A stretch of 48,469 nucleotides of DNA from Leyella lascolaii (GCF_900079775.1 NZ_LT556038.1:410149-458617), one strand, 5' to 3'. Positions 7,698 through 17,310 are shown, numbered from the stretch's first letter. Numbers and translations: made by a program. The notes: generated by a model from the sequence alone, not told the origin.

Positions 7698-9131
7698 ATG
7701 ATAATACAGAGGTGCATAAGAAACATCAGTGTAGGCAACAGGATTTACTTCAGCGTGCTGTCAGTATTCCTGCTTTTCGCCATAGCGTTCATCGTTTTCC
7801 AGCAGTCGCATGAGAACAGATATAAGACTGACATGCTCGACATAAGGCTGCAGGACTACAACGAGCGCATGAGCGAATGGATGAACTACACCGACAGCAT
7901 CAACGAGAACACGCTCAATATCTATGTGAAGAGCCATGGCTTCACAGGGCTTAGGGTGACGCTGATAAAGCGTGACGGGACTGTGATATACGACAGCCAG
8001 CTCAGCTCTTATGCCAATGTGGTGAACCACTCAGACCGCCCGGAAGTGATTGACGCGCTGAAAAACGGGCACGGAACGTCCGTGGACAGAAGCAGCAGGA
8101 CGGTGGATGGCAACTTCTTCTACTCAGCCTCATACTTCAAGGACAAGGACATCATCATACGGAGCGCGCTGCCCTACGACGACAATCTGTCCAAATCGCT
8201 GCAGGCGGACCAGCATTACATATGGTTCGCGATAACAGCCATGGTGCTGCTCACGCTCGTTCTGTATCACTTCATCAGCCGTCTGGGCGACAACATAACC
8301 AAACTGAAGATATTCGCAAGCCGTGCCGACAACAACGAATCGCTCGACACGGAAGACCTCGCCGACTTTCCCGACGACGAACTGGGGGAGATTGCCGAGC
8401 GGATAATAAAGATATACAAACGCCTGCAGAGCACCCGCGAGGAACAGACCATACTTAAACGGCAGCTCACGCAGAACATAGCGCACGAGCTGAAAACTCC
8501 CGTGGCAAGCATACAGGGCTATCTGGAGACCATACTCAGCAATCCTGACATGGACGCCAAGGTGAAACAGCAGTTCATGGAGCGCAGCTACGCGCAGAGC
8601 AGAAGGCTCACCTCGCTGCTGCACGACATATCGACGCTCAACAGGATGGACGACGCGCACGAGCTGATAGAATTCTCCGAGGTGAACGTTTCAAACATCA
8701 TAGGCGACATAGAGAGGGATACGTCGATGCAGCTCGAACAGAAGCACATGTCGTTCGTGTGCGACGTGAGACCCAACATCTTGATAGAGGGCAACTACAG
8801 CCTTGTATACAGCATCTTCAGAAACCTCACCGACAACGCCATAGCGTATGCCGGAGAGCACACGACGATAAGTGTAAGTGCCAGAGAGACGGCAGACCGA
8901 TGGGTGTTCTCGTTCTGCGACAATGGCGTGGGAGTGCCTGCCGAGCACCTGCCGAGGCTCTTCGAACGCTTCTACCGCGTGGACAAAGGACGCAGCCGCA
9001 AGATGGGCGGCACAGGACTTGGGCTTGCCATAGTGAAGAATGCCGTACTGCTGCACGGCGGAACAATAAAGGCGCACAACCGGCTGAGCGGAGGTCTGTG
9101 CTTCGATTTTTCACTCAAAAAACGCAAATAG
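7698..9131 (+). CDS. Membrane sensor histidine kinase
   Basis: The 477-aa kinase is the partner of the regulator 16 bp upstream. A first membrane segment lies near residues 17-35. An extracytoplasmic sensor of about 135 residues follows, then a second membrane segment near 173-193 (IWFAITAMVLLTLVLYHFI). After a linker comes the DHp helix with phosphoacceptor His263 (NIAHELKTPVASIQGYLET), then an HATPase domain with the N box (NLTDNAIAYAG), G1 (DNGVGVP), F box (LFERFYRVDK) and G2 (GGTGLGLAIVK). All catalytic boxes are intact. The overall architecture is PhoR-like. Transcription ends at the shared hairpin 9213-9251. Confidence 0.93.
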   Translation: MIIQRCIRNISVGNRIYFSVLSVFLLFAIAFIVFQQSHENRYKTDMLDIRLQDYNERMSEWMNYTDSINENTLNIYVKSHGFTGLRVTLIKRDGTVIYDSQLSSYANVVNHSDRPEVIDALKNGHGTSVDRSSRTVDGNFFYSASYFKDKDIIIRSALPYDDNLSKSLQADQHYIWFAITAMVLLTLVLYHFISRLGDNITKLKIFASRADNNESLDTEDLADFPDDELGEIAERIIKIYKRLQSTREEQTILKRQLTQNIAHELKTPVASIQGYLETILSNPDMDAKVKQQFMERSYAQSRRLTSLLHDISTLNRMDDAHELIEFSEVNVSNIIGDIERDTSMQLEQKHMSFVCDVRPNILIEGNYSLVYSIFRNLTDNAIAYAGEHTTISVSARETADRWVFSFCDNGVGVPAEHLPRLFERFYRVDKGRSRKMGGTGLGLAIVKNAVLLHGGTIKAHNRLSGGLCFDFSLKKRK

Positions 9132-9212
9132 GCCTCTTCCATAAGGCATATTTTCCGCTCACGCACCACGGAAGGCACCTTTACGCCACTCCGCTGAGAG
9201 GCATATGAATGA

Positions 9213-9251
9213 CCCGGGGCAGGTTTCAGCAATCTGAGAACCTGCCCCGGG
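9213..9251. terminator. Bidirectional terminator between kinase and DUF389 gene
   Basis: CCCGGGGCAGGTT (9213-9225) and AACCTGCCCCGGG (9239-9251) form a perfect 13-bp stem with a 13-nt loop, between two convergent genes. The flanking T-run is weak. Confidence 0.75.
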
Positions 9252-9273
9252 CATATTGTAAATGTGTCTGCCG

Positions 9274-10674
9274 TCACTTGCCTGCCGTATGGGTGACAAG
9301 CTCAATGTTGTCCGCGCCGACACGCTTGGCAAGCCATTTCTTCATCTTACCGTGCTCGGCGGAGCTCAGCCTTGCTCCGGCTCCGATGCCGACAAGGGCT
9401 ATCGGGCGGCGCACTGCACCCGTCGTGTCTGCCGTGACGGTTGACGAGAGCGACAGACTGACGTCACGCACAGCGGGGAAAAGGGTCCTCATCTCTGCCG
9501 CAACGGCTGGAGCGAGCTCGTCATAACGTGTGTACTCGTTCAGCCGGTCCTGAAGAGAGGATGCCTTCAGAGCCTCTTCGCGCAGCATGGCGGCATAGTT
9601 GTCGCTCGTTGTACGCACACTGGAAAGGCGGTTGTTGAGCAGCATCACCGAATCAGACTGCGACCCTTGTATCACATTAAGCGTGTAATGAGCCATCTTG
9701 TAGTCAGACATGCTGCGCTCGGCACGCTTTATCATGCTGTCCGAAATCTCCTTTCCTACGGCTACAACGCGCAGAGTAAGACTGTCCTTGTTGACGTCAT
9801 ACGATATGATGCGCGTACCGTTGTTCTCCAGACGGTCTTTCACGAAGCGGCTCACATTGGTCTTGAAGATGCTCGAACGCACTATGCCGTAGGTCATGAA
9901 CGCCGCCGGCACCATGGTGACGACAACCGCTATGACGATGTAACGCTTCACCTTGGCATACTGTTCGTGGTTGATGAACTGCTTTTGCCTGAACTTCATC
10001 ATCCTCACTCCGAGATAAGTGGCAAGGCTTATGAACACCGTGTTGATGAAAAACAGATAGAACGCGCCGAGAAAATAATATATGTTGCCCGTCGCAATGC
10101 CGAATCCCGCCGTGCAGAGAGGCGGCATGAGCGCGGTGGCGATGGCTACTCCGGGAAACACGTTGCCCTTTCCCTTGCAGCTGAGCGCAACTATTCCCGC
10201 CGCACCTCCGCACAGGGCGATGAGCACATCGTAAAGAGTTGGCGACGTGCGGGCAAGGAGTTCCGACTGCGCCTCGTTGAGAGGAGTAAGCAGAAAATAC
10301 ACTGTCGCCGTGACAACGCTTATGAGTGTCGCGACAAGATAGTTCTTCACGGAACGCTTCAACAGCTCGAAGTCGTTGATGCCGACGGCAAGTCCCATGC
10401 CGATAATAGGTCCCATGAGCGGAGAGATGAGCATCGCTCCGATGATGACTGCCGTGGAATTGACGTTCAGACCGAGCGAGGCGATGAATATGGCGAACAC
10501 AAGTATCCACAAGTTTGAGCCGTGAAACGACACGCCCTTGCGTATGGCGTCCACCGTGTCTTCCTCTTTCTCCCTGTCGGTTGATACGTTGAAATACCTG
10601 TTCAGCTCCTCCACGAAGAGCGACAAAGCCTTTTTGAACCCGTCACCGGTAAGTTTATGTTCTTTCCCTTCCAT
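9274..10674 (-). CDS. DUF389 family membrane protein
   Basis: The 466-aa protein has a short soluble N-terminus. A block of hydrophobic segments follows from about residue 50 to 260 (LWILVFAIFIASLGLNVNST, AVIIGAMLISPLMGPIIGMG, VIALSCKGKG, ALMPPLCTAGFGIATG). Then comes a soluble C-terminal part of about 190 residues. The SPLMGPI and ALMPPL motifs are diagnostic of DUF389 (TIGR00341-like) proteins, whose function is not established. A longer open frame begins at 10896, but its first 74 residues are not protein-like and lie in a promoter region, so I start at MEGKEHKL (10674). It shares a terminator with the kinase gene. Confidence 0.85.
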   Translation of the reverse strand: MEGKEHKLTGDGFKKALSLFVEELNRYFNVSTDREKEEDTVDAIRKGVSFHGSNLWILVFAIFIASLGLNVNSTAVIIGAMLISPLMGPIIGMGLAVGINDFELLKRSVKNYLVATLISVVTATVYFLLTPLNEAQSELLARTSPTLYDVLIALCGGAAGIVALSCKGKGNVFPGVAIATALMPPLCTAGFGIATGNIYYFLGAFYLFFINTVFISLATYLGVRMMKFRQKQFINHEQYAKVKRYIVIAVVVTMVPAAFMTYGIVRSSIFKTNVSRFVKDRLENNGTRIISYDVNKDSLTLRVVAVGKEISDSMIKRAERSMSDYKMAHYTLNVIQGSQSDSVMLLNNRLSSVRTTSDNYAAMLREEALKASSLQDRLNEYTRYDELAPAVAAEMRTLFPAVRDVSLSLSSTVTADTTGAVRRPIALVGIGAGARLSSAEHGKMKKWLAKRVGADNIELVTHTAGK

Positions 10675-10870
10675 ATTTTTATTATTTGATGTGTGTTCTT
10701 TCCAATGCCTGGTATATGTCTTTGACAGTATGGCGGTTATGATATACAGAAGCCTGCACCTATATATAATATGTGGCGACAGCCTGCATGGCGGCATGCT
10801 GACTATGAGGCAGACAGTCTGAAAACGGCTTTCACCGCCATGATGCAGCCACGCCGCATGCTTCATTCCG

Positions 10871-10902
10871 CAAAAATAGTAAATTAATTGATTCAAGGCA
10901 AT
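10871..10902 (-). promoter_or_regulatory. Promoter of the DUF389 gene
   Basis: On the minus strand, ATTG (10902-10899), a 20-bp spacer and TATTTTTG (10878-10871) fit the Bacteroidetes -33/-7 pattern with one mismatch in the -33. The start would be near 10864, leaving a leader of about 190 nt. The 461-bp gap 10675-11135 otherwise holds the divergent promoter and hairpin described next. Confidence 0.5.
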
Positions 10903-10954
10903 AAATCAGGCACATTGTTTTCGCAGCACAGACAAACCGTGCGTGTCGCGCCGA

Positions 10955-11033
10955 TTTGGCTTTCTTGCATATTTGTATTACCTTTGCATAAGGTATAGCT
11001 GCACTCGGGAAATAAAGAGCAAGCTCTCTTTAT
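10955..11033 (+). promoter_or_regulatory. Promoter of the acetyltransferase gene with conserved leader hairpin
   Basis: TTTG (10955-10958), a 20-bp spacer and TACCTTTG (10979-10986) match the Bacteroidetes consensus exactly. The transcript would begin in GCATAAGGTATAGCTGCACT and then a small hairpin (AAAGAG, CAAG, CTCTCTTT). The same order, TTTGCATAAG then AGCTGCACTCGG then a GAGAG hairpin, occurs on the minus strand at 15777-15856. Confidence 0.7.
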
Positions 11034-11135
11034 GACCACTGAAAATATCTTCACATTTGATATAAGCATCAATCCTAACGTACAAGACTACATCCGAACC
11101 AACACGGCGGAAGCCGTATAACAAACAGAAAGAAT

Positions 11136-11708
11136 ATGAAAATAGAACAGGCTAAGAAGGAACATGCGCACGACATAGCACTGCTCATCATGCAGGCTAT
11201 GTCTGACGAGTGCTGCATGAACCTTGTCGGACCGGGCAAGACGCTCTCCGACTTCGAACAGGTGATGACAAGACTCGCGGCATCGGAGTGCTCGCAGTAC
11301 AGTTATCTGAACACTCTCGTCGCGCTAAACGACGACAGCCGCGTGGCAGGAGCCGTGGTGGCATACCGTGGCGCAGACCTTCACACACTGCGCGAGGCAT
11401 TCCTCCGCGCCGCGAAAGAGGAGCTGGCACGCGATCTCGACAACATTGCCGACGAGACAGAACCGGACGAATACTACATTGACAGTGTAGCCGTGTACCC
11501 TGAATTCAGGCGTATGGGTATAGCGTCATCGCTGCTCCGTGCCGCCATAGAGCGCGCCCACTCCGCCGGACTGCCCGCCGGGCTGCTGGTGGACAAGCAG
11601 AATCCCAATGCCGAACGGTTGTACACGGCACTGGGATTCAGATATGTGAAGGACAAGATGTGGGGCGGCCATGAGATGAGACACATGCGCTGCTACCGTC
11701 CCGAATAG
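11136..11708 (+). CDS. GNAT family N-acetyltransferase
   Basis: This 190-aa single-domain acyltransferase should use acetyl-CoA. The central strand and acetyl-CoA loop read DSVAVYPEFRRMGIASSLL (about residues 115-135), matching motif A with the R-x-x-G-x-A pyrophosphate-binding loop. The family-typical end NPNAERLYTALGFRYV follows. The substrate cannot be deduced. Its last 16 bp overlap the end of the convergent MG2-like gene. It has its own consensus promoter and a leader of about 140 nt. Confidence 0.88.
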   Translation: MKIEQAKKEHAHDIALLIMQAMSDECCMNLVGPGKTLSDFEQVMTRLAASECSQYSYLNTLVALNDDSRVAGAVVAYRGADLHTLREAFLRAAKEELARDLDNIADETEPDEYYIDSVAVYPEFRRMGIASSLLRAAIERAHSAGLPAGLLVDKQNPNAERLYTALGFRYVKDKMWGGHEMRHMRCYRPE

Positions 11709-14254
11709 GTATTGAAGCTGACCGAAGCCGGTTTTCCGCCGGCGACGGTCTCCGCACTGACATTCATGTAAGTGGTGTTTCTGCTGTTGAAACACTCTAT
11801 CACCGCCTCGCCGTTCTCATCTGTGACCACCTCAGGGTTCCAGTAAAGAGTGCGGCGGCGGTCGTCTATACCGTCGTTAAGCATCTTCTCGCTGTACTGC
11901 GGTGAATAGAACTCAGCCGGAACGCTGTATCCCTGTATCTCGGTTTTCCTTATTCCGTGTGTCGGCTTGTAGCTTTTCCCGGCATTCCAACGCTCCTGCA
12001 TCTGGAAGGCACACCTCACAAAGAGCTTCCGCAAGCCCGCCATGCTGACCGTGTCCATCCTCACCTGCCCCGTGTAAATGTCGCGCAGCTCGTCCACATC
12101 GACCCTGAAATCCTTGTCGCTGAACTTGAACGCCCTCATTCCGGTGTGGTCCATATAGAGCATCGCGGTCTCTATCATGTCAATGCATCCCACGAGATGC
12201 ACCTGATCTATCTCCTTTCCGTTTGCGCTGTATCTCAGTTCGTTCACTCCATAGAGCGTTCCCTCGCGGTTTATCCTGTCGTTTATGGTGTGCATGAGAT
12301 AGCCTATGTCGTCCACGACGAGCTTTCCGTTGTCGCGCAGTCTGTCCACATACTGCCTTATGTTATAGAATCCCAGTATGTCGCGCTCAAACTTCTCCGT
12401 GTCCTGCAAGAGTCTTTTGTTCCTGTATTTAGCCTTTACCACCACCTCACCGAGCCTCAATATCTTCTCGTCTCCGGCAAGCGAGTCCTCAAAAGCGTCT
12501 ATATCAGCATCCAGCCTTACCGTATCGGCGGGCTGGCTCCACTCCGGATTGAGCTCATACCAGTCAAGCGGGCGCAGCGGAGGCTCGAAGTTGCGGTACA
12601 GACTGACCAAAGCGTTGCGGTTGTATTTCTTTCCGTCGCGCCGGGTCTGTATGAGTGCCTCCATCTTTCCGTAGAAATCGTCGAGCGGAATGACGAAGTT
12701 GCCGAGCGAGTCGGCGCGCGTAGAGCCCATGACAGTCACCGAGTCGTTGTGCGCCATGACCGTTATGCCGATGTCAGCCTGCGCCTTTCCGTACCACGAA
12801 TCGATGTGTCCGTAAAGGTTGAGGTTAGGTTCGGGCAGATACTTCGGCTCAGCCGGTTTCAGACCGAAGCACTCCTGCACGTCGTAGCGTCGCCATCCGC
12901 GTATGAGCATGAGGTTGTCGAGCATCTTGCGGCGTGCAGGCGACCTGTCGGCGAAATAGAATCCGGGCTGGTGTATGTATCCTTTCAGTTCAGAGGTGAG
13001 CAGAAGGTCGGTGAAGATATTGTTGTCGTACTGCATGTAGTCCATGTCGAGCGCGTCTCTCACAGCTACAGACAGACGCGCGCCAGCCACCGGTTTGTCA
13101 GCCGCGTCGGTGAGTCTTAGTCTGCACTCCGCCTTCCCGAACGGTGCGTAAAGGTCGTTGTCAGCCGTCGCGCTGAGTCTGAGCGTGTCCTTGGGATAGA
13201 CATAGCAGAAGCGGTCGAGCAGCGGTTCGCCCGACGAGTTGACCAGAGCCAGCCGCACTACACCTCCCGGCAGGTCAGCCGTAAGAATCTTTATACGTCT
13301 TACGTCAGACCCGCTGAAGTCGACAGGCACGTATGTGCGCGGTGTCAGACCTGAGAAGAGGAACAGCGCGACATCGCCTCCCGTCATTCCGGCGGAGCGC
13401 GACACGGTGACGTCGAGCGACTCCTCGCGCACGTTCACCGTGATGCCGTAGCCCGCAGGCTGCGCCTTCGGAAGCTTGAACCGGCGTGTCTTGCCGTTGT
13501 AGGAAATCTCCACCGAGGCAGGTTTTTCGCCCGGCGTGTATGTGAAACTGCCCATTCCGTCGTGCGTGGTTGACACCGGCAGGATGCGCTCCCCGCTCTC
13601 CGACAGCAGATATCCGTTCACATTGACCCATCCGCTGTCCTCGCTCAGTGTCTCAAATCCCACCACCGACGGTATGCCCTCCACCAGATGGCCGCCTTCG
13701 GGGAAGAATCTCACGTTGAGATTCTTAAGGTCCTCCACCGGCCTTTGCTTCATACTCTTGTCCATTCGGTATGTAGCGATGCTGCGTCTCTGCTCCTCAT
13801 TGTTTATCCGTTTGCGGTAAACGGGGAGCGTGCGCGAGAAATACTGCGGGTCGTCTCCGAAGGCGAGCATCCACTTAGTGTACGCCCTCACCTCGTAATA
13901 GCCCGTGAAGAATGTGTTCGCCAACGAAATCTGACCGTGCCCCTCACCGTTCTCGAGCTTCACAATCTGGCGGTCCATCACGTTGCCGAGCTGGTCTACG
14001 AACTCCACATAGAGCGGTTTGCTTATCTTGCTCGGCATGTTGTCAGCCGCAGTGAGCACATAAGCCTTGAACCATATGGTGTCTCCCTGATAGTAGCTTG
14101 TGTTGTCGAAGTGCAGATATACTTTCTCCCTGGGGAACGCGCGGGCATAAGCCTGAGCCTGCGCGAAATAGTTGTCGAAGACCGTAGGCGTCTGCGCGAA
14201 GACCGCGAGACATCCCACTGCGGCAATGGCAATCGTCAGCAAACGTTTTGACAT
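11693..14254 (-). CDS. Secreted MG2-like macroglobulin-fold protein
   Basis: The 853-aa protein has a signal peptide (MSKRLLTIAIAAVGCLAVFAQ). It then has an MG2-type beta domain (REKVYLHFDNTSYYQGDTIWFKAYV, stated here only to about residue 65) of the kind found in alpha-2-macroglobulins and many Bacteroidetes cell-surface proteins. Further beta-rich repeats follow, along with a region near residue 610 (LGEVVVKAK) that resembles the start of a TonB plug. No thioester motif (CxEQ) is visible. It is probably periplasmic or surface-associated; its function is unknown. It lies 29 bp downstream of nhaD's stop on the same strand, so co-transcription is possible. The 3' end overlaps the acetyltransferase gene by 16 bp. 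Confidence 0.7.
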   Translation of the reverse strand: MSKRLLTIAIAAVGCLAVFAQTPTVFDNYFAQAQAYARAFPREKVYLHFDNTSYYQGDTIWFKAYVLTAADNMPSKISKPLYVEFVDQLGNVMDRQIVKLENGEGHGQISLANTFFTGYYEVRAYTKWMLAFGDDPQYFSRTLPVYRKRINNEEQRRSIATYRMDKSMKQRPVEDLKNLNVRFFPEGGHLVEGIPSVVGFETLSEDSGWVNVNGYLLSESGERILPVSTTHDGMGSFTYTPGEKPASVEISYNGKTRRFKLPKAQPAGYGITVNVREESLDVTVSRSAGMTGGDVALFLFSGLTPRTYVPVDFSGSDVRRIKILTADLPGGVVRLALVNSSGEPLLDRFCYVYPKDTLRLSATADNDLYAPFGKAECRLRLTDAADKPVAGARLSVAVRDALDMDYMQYDNNIFTDLLLTSELKGYIHQPGFYFADRSPARRKMLDNLMLIRGWRRYDVQECFGLKPAEPKYLPEPNLNLYGHIDSWYGKAQADIGITVMAHNDSVTVMGSTRADSLGNFVIPLDDFYGKMEALIQTRRDGKKYNRNALVSLYRNFEPPLRPLDWYELNPEWSQPADTVRLDADIDAFEDSLAGDEKILRLGEVVVKAKYRNKRLLQDTEKFERDILGFYNIRQYVDRLRDNGKLVVDDIGYLMHTINDRINREGTLYGVNELRYSANGKEIDQVHLVGCIDMIETAMLYMDHTGMRAFKFSDKDFRVDVDELRDIYTGQVRMDTVSMAGLRKLFVRCAFQMQERWNAGKSYKPTHGIRKTEIQGYSVPAEFYSPQYSEKMLNDGIDDRRRTLYWNPEVVTDENGEAVIECFNSRNTTYMNVSAETVAGGKPASVSFNTYSGR

Positions 14255-14283
14255 ATACTATACTATATTTTCATTCAGTTGTT

Positions 14284-15627
14284 TCAAATCATCTGTACAA
14301 GCCAGTATGCCACCATTCCGGCAAGATATCCCACAAGTGCTACCCACGAGACATGCTTCAGATACCATCCGAAGGTGATCTTCTCCAGTCCCATCACCAC
14401 CACTCCGGCAGCCGAACCGATGATGAGCATGGAGCCTCCCACACCAGCGCAGTAGGCAAGCAGCAGCCAGAAAAGCCCGTCGACGCCCATGTCACCGGCA
14501 GGAGCGATGGGATACATGCCCATACATCCCGCCACGAGAGGCACGTTGTCGACAATGCTCGAGATGACACCGATGGCACCGGTGACAAGATAGTGGTTGC
14601 CGCCCGACACATCGTTGAGCGCAGCACCGAGCGCGGTGAGCACGCCGATTTCCGAAAGGCATGCCACAGCCATGAGTATTCCGAGGAAGAAAAGGATGGT
14701 CGACATGTCTATGCGCGCCAGAAGCTGGCTCACGCGACGTGCCATCGTGTCGTCCTCAGAGGTGGAGCGGTGGAAGCACTCGGTGACTGTCCAGAGCAGT
14801 CCGAGCACGAGCAGTATGCCCATGAACGGCGGCAGGTCTGTCAGATAGCGGAATATGGGCACGAAGATGAGTCCGCCCACGCCGAGGAAGAACACCGTGC
14901 GCCGCTGCCGTCGGGTGAATACCGCCACATTGTCCTTAGGCAGGTTCTGTTCCACATCGAGCTTTCCCTTCAGCGCGAATTGCAGTATGAATACCGGCAC
15001 CACCATCGACACGAGCGACGGCAGGAACAGTTCTGCCAGCACTCCGCCCGTTGTTATCATGCCCTTTATCCACAGCATGATGGTCGTAACGTCTCCTATG
15101 GGCGAGAACGCGCCTCCCGAGTTGGCGGCGATTATCACTATCGAGGCGAATATCATGCGCTCCTTGTTGTCGCGTATGAGCTTGCGCAGCACCATAATCA
15201 TCACGATGGACGTGGTGAGATTGTCGAGTATGGCAGAGAGGAAGAACGTCATGAAGGCGATGCGCCACAGCAGTTTGCGCTTGCCACGGGTCTTCATGAT
15301 GTCGCGCACGAAGTTGAATCCGCCATAAGTGTCCACAATCTCCACGATGGTCATCGCTCCCATGAGGAAGAACAGAGTCTCGGCAGTGTCGCCGAGGTGC
15401 ATTTTCAGAATCTCGCCCACATGCGCGGCTACCGACCGCACGCCTTCCGCCGCACCGCCGATGGCTGCGGAGAGATACTGTCCGGGGTCTGTCATGTATG
15501 CCGTCCAGCACAATACGCACATGAGAAGCGCCACTGCCGCCTTGTTCACTTTGGTGAAACTCTCTGCCGCTATGCACACATATCCGGCAACGAAGATAAG
15601 GACTATCGTCAACGTTAAGGTTGTCAT
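14284..15627 (-). CDS. nhaD: NhaD-type Na+/H+ antiporter
   Basis: The 447-aa inner-membrane protein has about a dozen hydrophobic segments. It carries the ion-transporter signatures FFLSAILDNLTTSIVM (near residue 128), ANSGGAFSPIGDVTTIMLW (near 168) and a second SSIVDNVPLVAG (near 345), where the repeated DN pair is expected in the ion path. These match NhaD rather than NhaA or NhaB. The family exchanges external protons for internal Na+ or Li+. A repeat with two TATCTTTG boxes lies upstream at 15777-15856 and may supply its promoter. The next gene downstream, 29 bp away, encodes the MG2-like protein. Confidence 0.93.
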   Translation of the reverse strand: MTTLTLTIVLIFVAGYVCIAAESFTKVNKAAVALLMCVLCWTAYMTDPGQYLSAAIGGAAEGVRSVAAHVGEILKMHLGDTAETLFFLMGAMTIVEIVDTYGGFNFVRDIMKTRGKRKLLWRIAFMTFFLSAILDNLTTSIVMIMVLRKLIRDNKERMIFASIVIIAANSGGAFSPIGDVTTIMLWIKGMITTGGVLAELFLPSLVSMVVPVFILQFALKGKLDVEQNLPKDNVAVFTRRQRRTVFFLGVGGLIFVPIFRYLTDLPPFMGILLVLGLLWTVTECFHRSTSEDDTMARRVSQLLARIDMSTILFFLGILMAVACLSEIGVLTALGAALNDVSGGNHYLVTGAIGVISSIVDNVPLVAGCMGMYPIAPAGDMGVDGLFWLLLAYCAGVGGSMLIIGSAAGVVVMGLEKITFGWYLKHVSWVALVGYLAGMVAYWLVQMI

Positions 15628-15776
15628 TGTCTGTAAAAAATAAGTTGTTGTATATTATTGTTTTTTATGTCACACACACATTGCGCCATCCGTGCGGCAT
15701 GAAAGGCACGCAGCCCGCTCCACACAAGGGCAGACACGCATCGCCTAATCATCACCGGCTCGCGGCACAAAGTACT

Positions 15777-15856
15777 GGCAAAGATAATGCAAACGAGCGC
15801 AATGAGAGTTTACTCTCAAATTGCCGAGTGCAGCTTATCTTATGCAAAGATAATGA
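15777..15856 (-). promoter_or_regulatory. Promoter-associated repeat upstream of nhaD
   Basis: On the minus strand this unit has two TATCTTTG boxes (15852-15845 and 15786-15779). Between them are TTTGCATAAGATAAGCTGCA, then a GAGAGT/ACTCTC hairpin. It is related to the leader at 10979-11033 and, more distantly, to 26120-26219. The inner box would give a start about 140 nt before nhaD. A consensus -33 is not obvious for either box. Confidence 0.55.
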
Positions 15857-15919
15857 ATAAAATGTAAACGCGCCACTACACGGTGACTAACATTGGGATA
15901 ATATGCGAAAAACGTACGG

Positions 15920-16399
15920 TCAGTAGTTGTCGAGTATGCGTTTCTGGCGTTCGCGCTCCTTCTTCGACACGCGTCTCTTGCTCTTGTCGAAGATGCCGAA
16001 GAAGTCGAAACTGTTGCCGCTCTTCGGCTTCACGGGCACTGCCTTGCTCTCCTGTCCGAGGCTCTTCTTGAGCGCGCCCAGCCCGTCGCCCGGCAACACA
16101 ATCTCCACGCCGCTGAGCGTTTTCACCTCGGGGATGAGGAAAATGGTGTCGCGCCTCATCTCGTCAGCGGTCATGTTGCGCCGCAGATAGCCCTTGCATA
16201 TGACAGACGCCCCACGGTATGAGCCGCTCAGGGCGAACCTTCCCCGGTAGTCGGTGACTACCTTCTCGCCTCCGTCAGTCACTACCAAGGCGTCGCGCAG
16301 CGGTTTGCGCGACGACATGTCCGCCACAACCGCGCCGCTCTGCGCTGCCACACGCACCGCGGTGAAGACTGATAAGATTATGAGAAAACGTCTTGTCAT
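15920..16399 (-). CDS. Small secreted protein with carboxypeptidase-regulatory-like domain
   Basis: The 159-aa product has a signal peptide (MTRRFLIILSVFTAVRVAAQ). It is followed by a short beta-sandwich typical of CarboxypepD_reg-like domains (VVADMSSRKPLRDALVVT ... VVTDYRGRFALSG). The C-terminus is basic and charged (KSKRRVSKKERERQKR). This domain usually sits at the N-terminus of TonB receptors; here it stands alone. Function is unknown. It is separated from nhaD by about 290 bp and has a 1.25-kb gap on its other side. Confidence 0.65.
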   Translation of the reverse strand: MTRRFLIILSVFTAVRVAAQSGAVVADMSSRKPLRDALVVTDGGEKVVTDYRGRFALSGSYRGASVICKGYLRRNMTADEMRRDTIFLIPEVKTLSGVEIVLPGDGLGALKKSLGQESKAVPVKPKSGNSFDFFGIFDKSKRRVSKKERERQKRILDNY

Positions 16400-16684
16400 G
16401 CCTGTAAATGCTGTTTCCCTACGTCAGGCATGTCCGTGTCCGGCTGGTGCGCACGCCGTCTTTAGCGTGGCGTACGTACGTTGCCGACGCACACATGTCT
16501 TATGTCTATCGAAGCGTAAATATACGATTATAAACTCAGACACACCTGTCCGCGCCACGGCTTTTTCGTTTTTTTCAGCATATATCATAATTGTTTGCAC
16601 ACCTCCCCACCATTTACAGTCCTCAGCCTACGGCATGCGCGCAACCGGAACACCTCGGGAATACAGGAAAGGAAGACTCTTTTA

Positions 16685-17133
16685 TGAATAATTATGCACT
16701 CACGGAAGTAAAAAATCTTTACATTCCGGATTCGCGAAACAGAACGCCGGAAAACCGGTGACGCGCCTTCCGCACACCCGTCCGGCACACACCGGCGCGG
16801 GTCTACCTCCCTTTCTCCCCTCCATACACCCCGAATGAGCGGCACAAAAATGCTCCGCCGACGCACCGGACAGCCTCTTCCATCATTCGGGAAAGCCTCA
16901 TCCGTGCCGCCGAAGAGGCTCTTCGGGCATGCAGGAAAGGCTCTTCCGCAAGCAGGGAAAGTGCATGCGGAGACGTAGGAAAGCGTAATCTGCTGACTGG
17001 CAACGTGTTCCGCAAAACGCCCATAATCCGCGTATACGCCGCAGGAAAATCTTTTGCGCATTGCAAGGGCACTCTCGCGGAGTTGACGGTGAATAATTAT
17101 GCAAAAACCGGGAAGCATCACGCATATTCATGC
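16685..17133. repeat. Degenerate tandem array (copy B) with flanking TGAATAATTATGCA repeats
   Basis: The 1.25-kb gap 16400-17649 has no convincing gene. Between about 16870 and 16980 it carries four to five imperfect units related to AAAGGCTCTTCCGCA, as in copies A and C. The array is bracketed by a direct repeat TGAATAATTATGCA (16685 and about 17090). A related GCATATTCATGCA motif is at about 17122. The small open frames crossing it look repeat-derived rather than coding. Confidence 0.6.
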
Positions 17134-17186
17134 AAAACGCACGTGACACCGACAGAGACGGATGGCGGATGGGGCGGAGCATATAT

Positions 17187-17310
17187 GATATCATACAGGA
17201 AGACATGTCATATGCCATAAAAGAACACATAATATCATATAAGAAAAATATATATTATCGCATAAAGGCATATATTGTACAGCATAAAAGAGTATACAAT
17301 ATTATATATG
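17187..17310. repeat. AT-rich degenerate tandem repeat, about 22-bp period
   Basis: CATA-centred units begin at 17192, 17216, 17236, 17261 and 17283 (spacing 20-25 bp). Each reads approximately ATATNNCATAAAAGAACATA. The stretch is far richer in A and T than its surroundings and ends in a palindromic TATATATG run. It lies 340 bp upstream of the TonB receptor gene. Function is unknown. Confidence 0.5.

Noticed and set aside
10675..10896. N-terminal extension of the DUF389 protein by 74 residues
   Set aside because: The extension is not protein-like and overlaps a promoter with a TATTTTTG box, so it is a leader.
14248..15618. 456-codon plus-strand open frame opposite nhaD
   Set aside because: Very rich in His, Arg and Glu as expected for the complement of a membrane protein; no domain.
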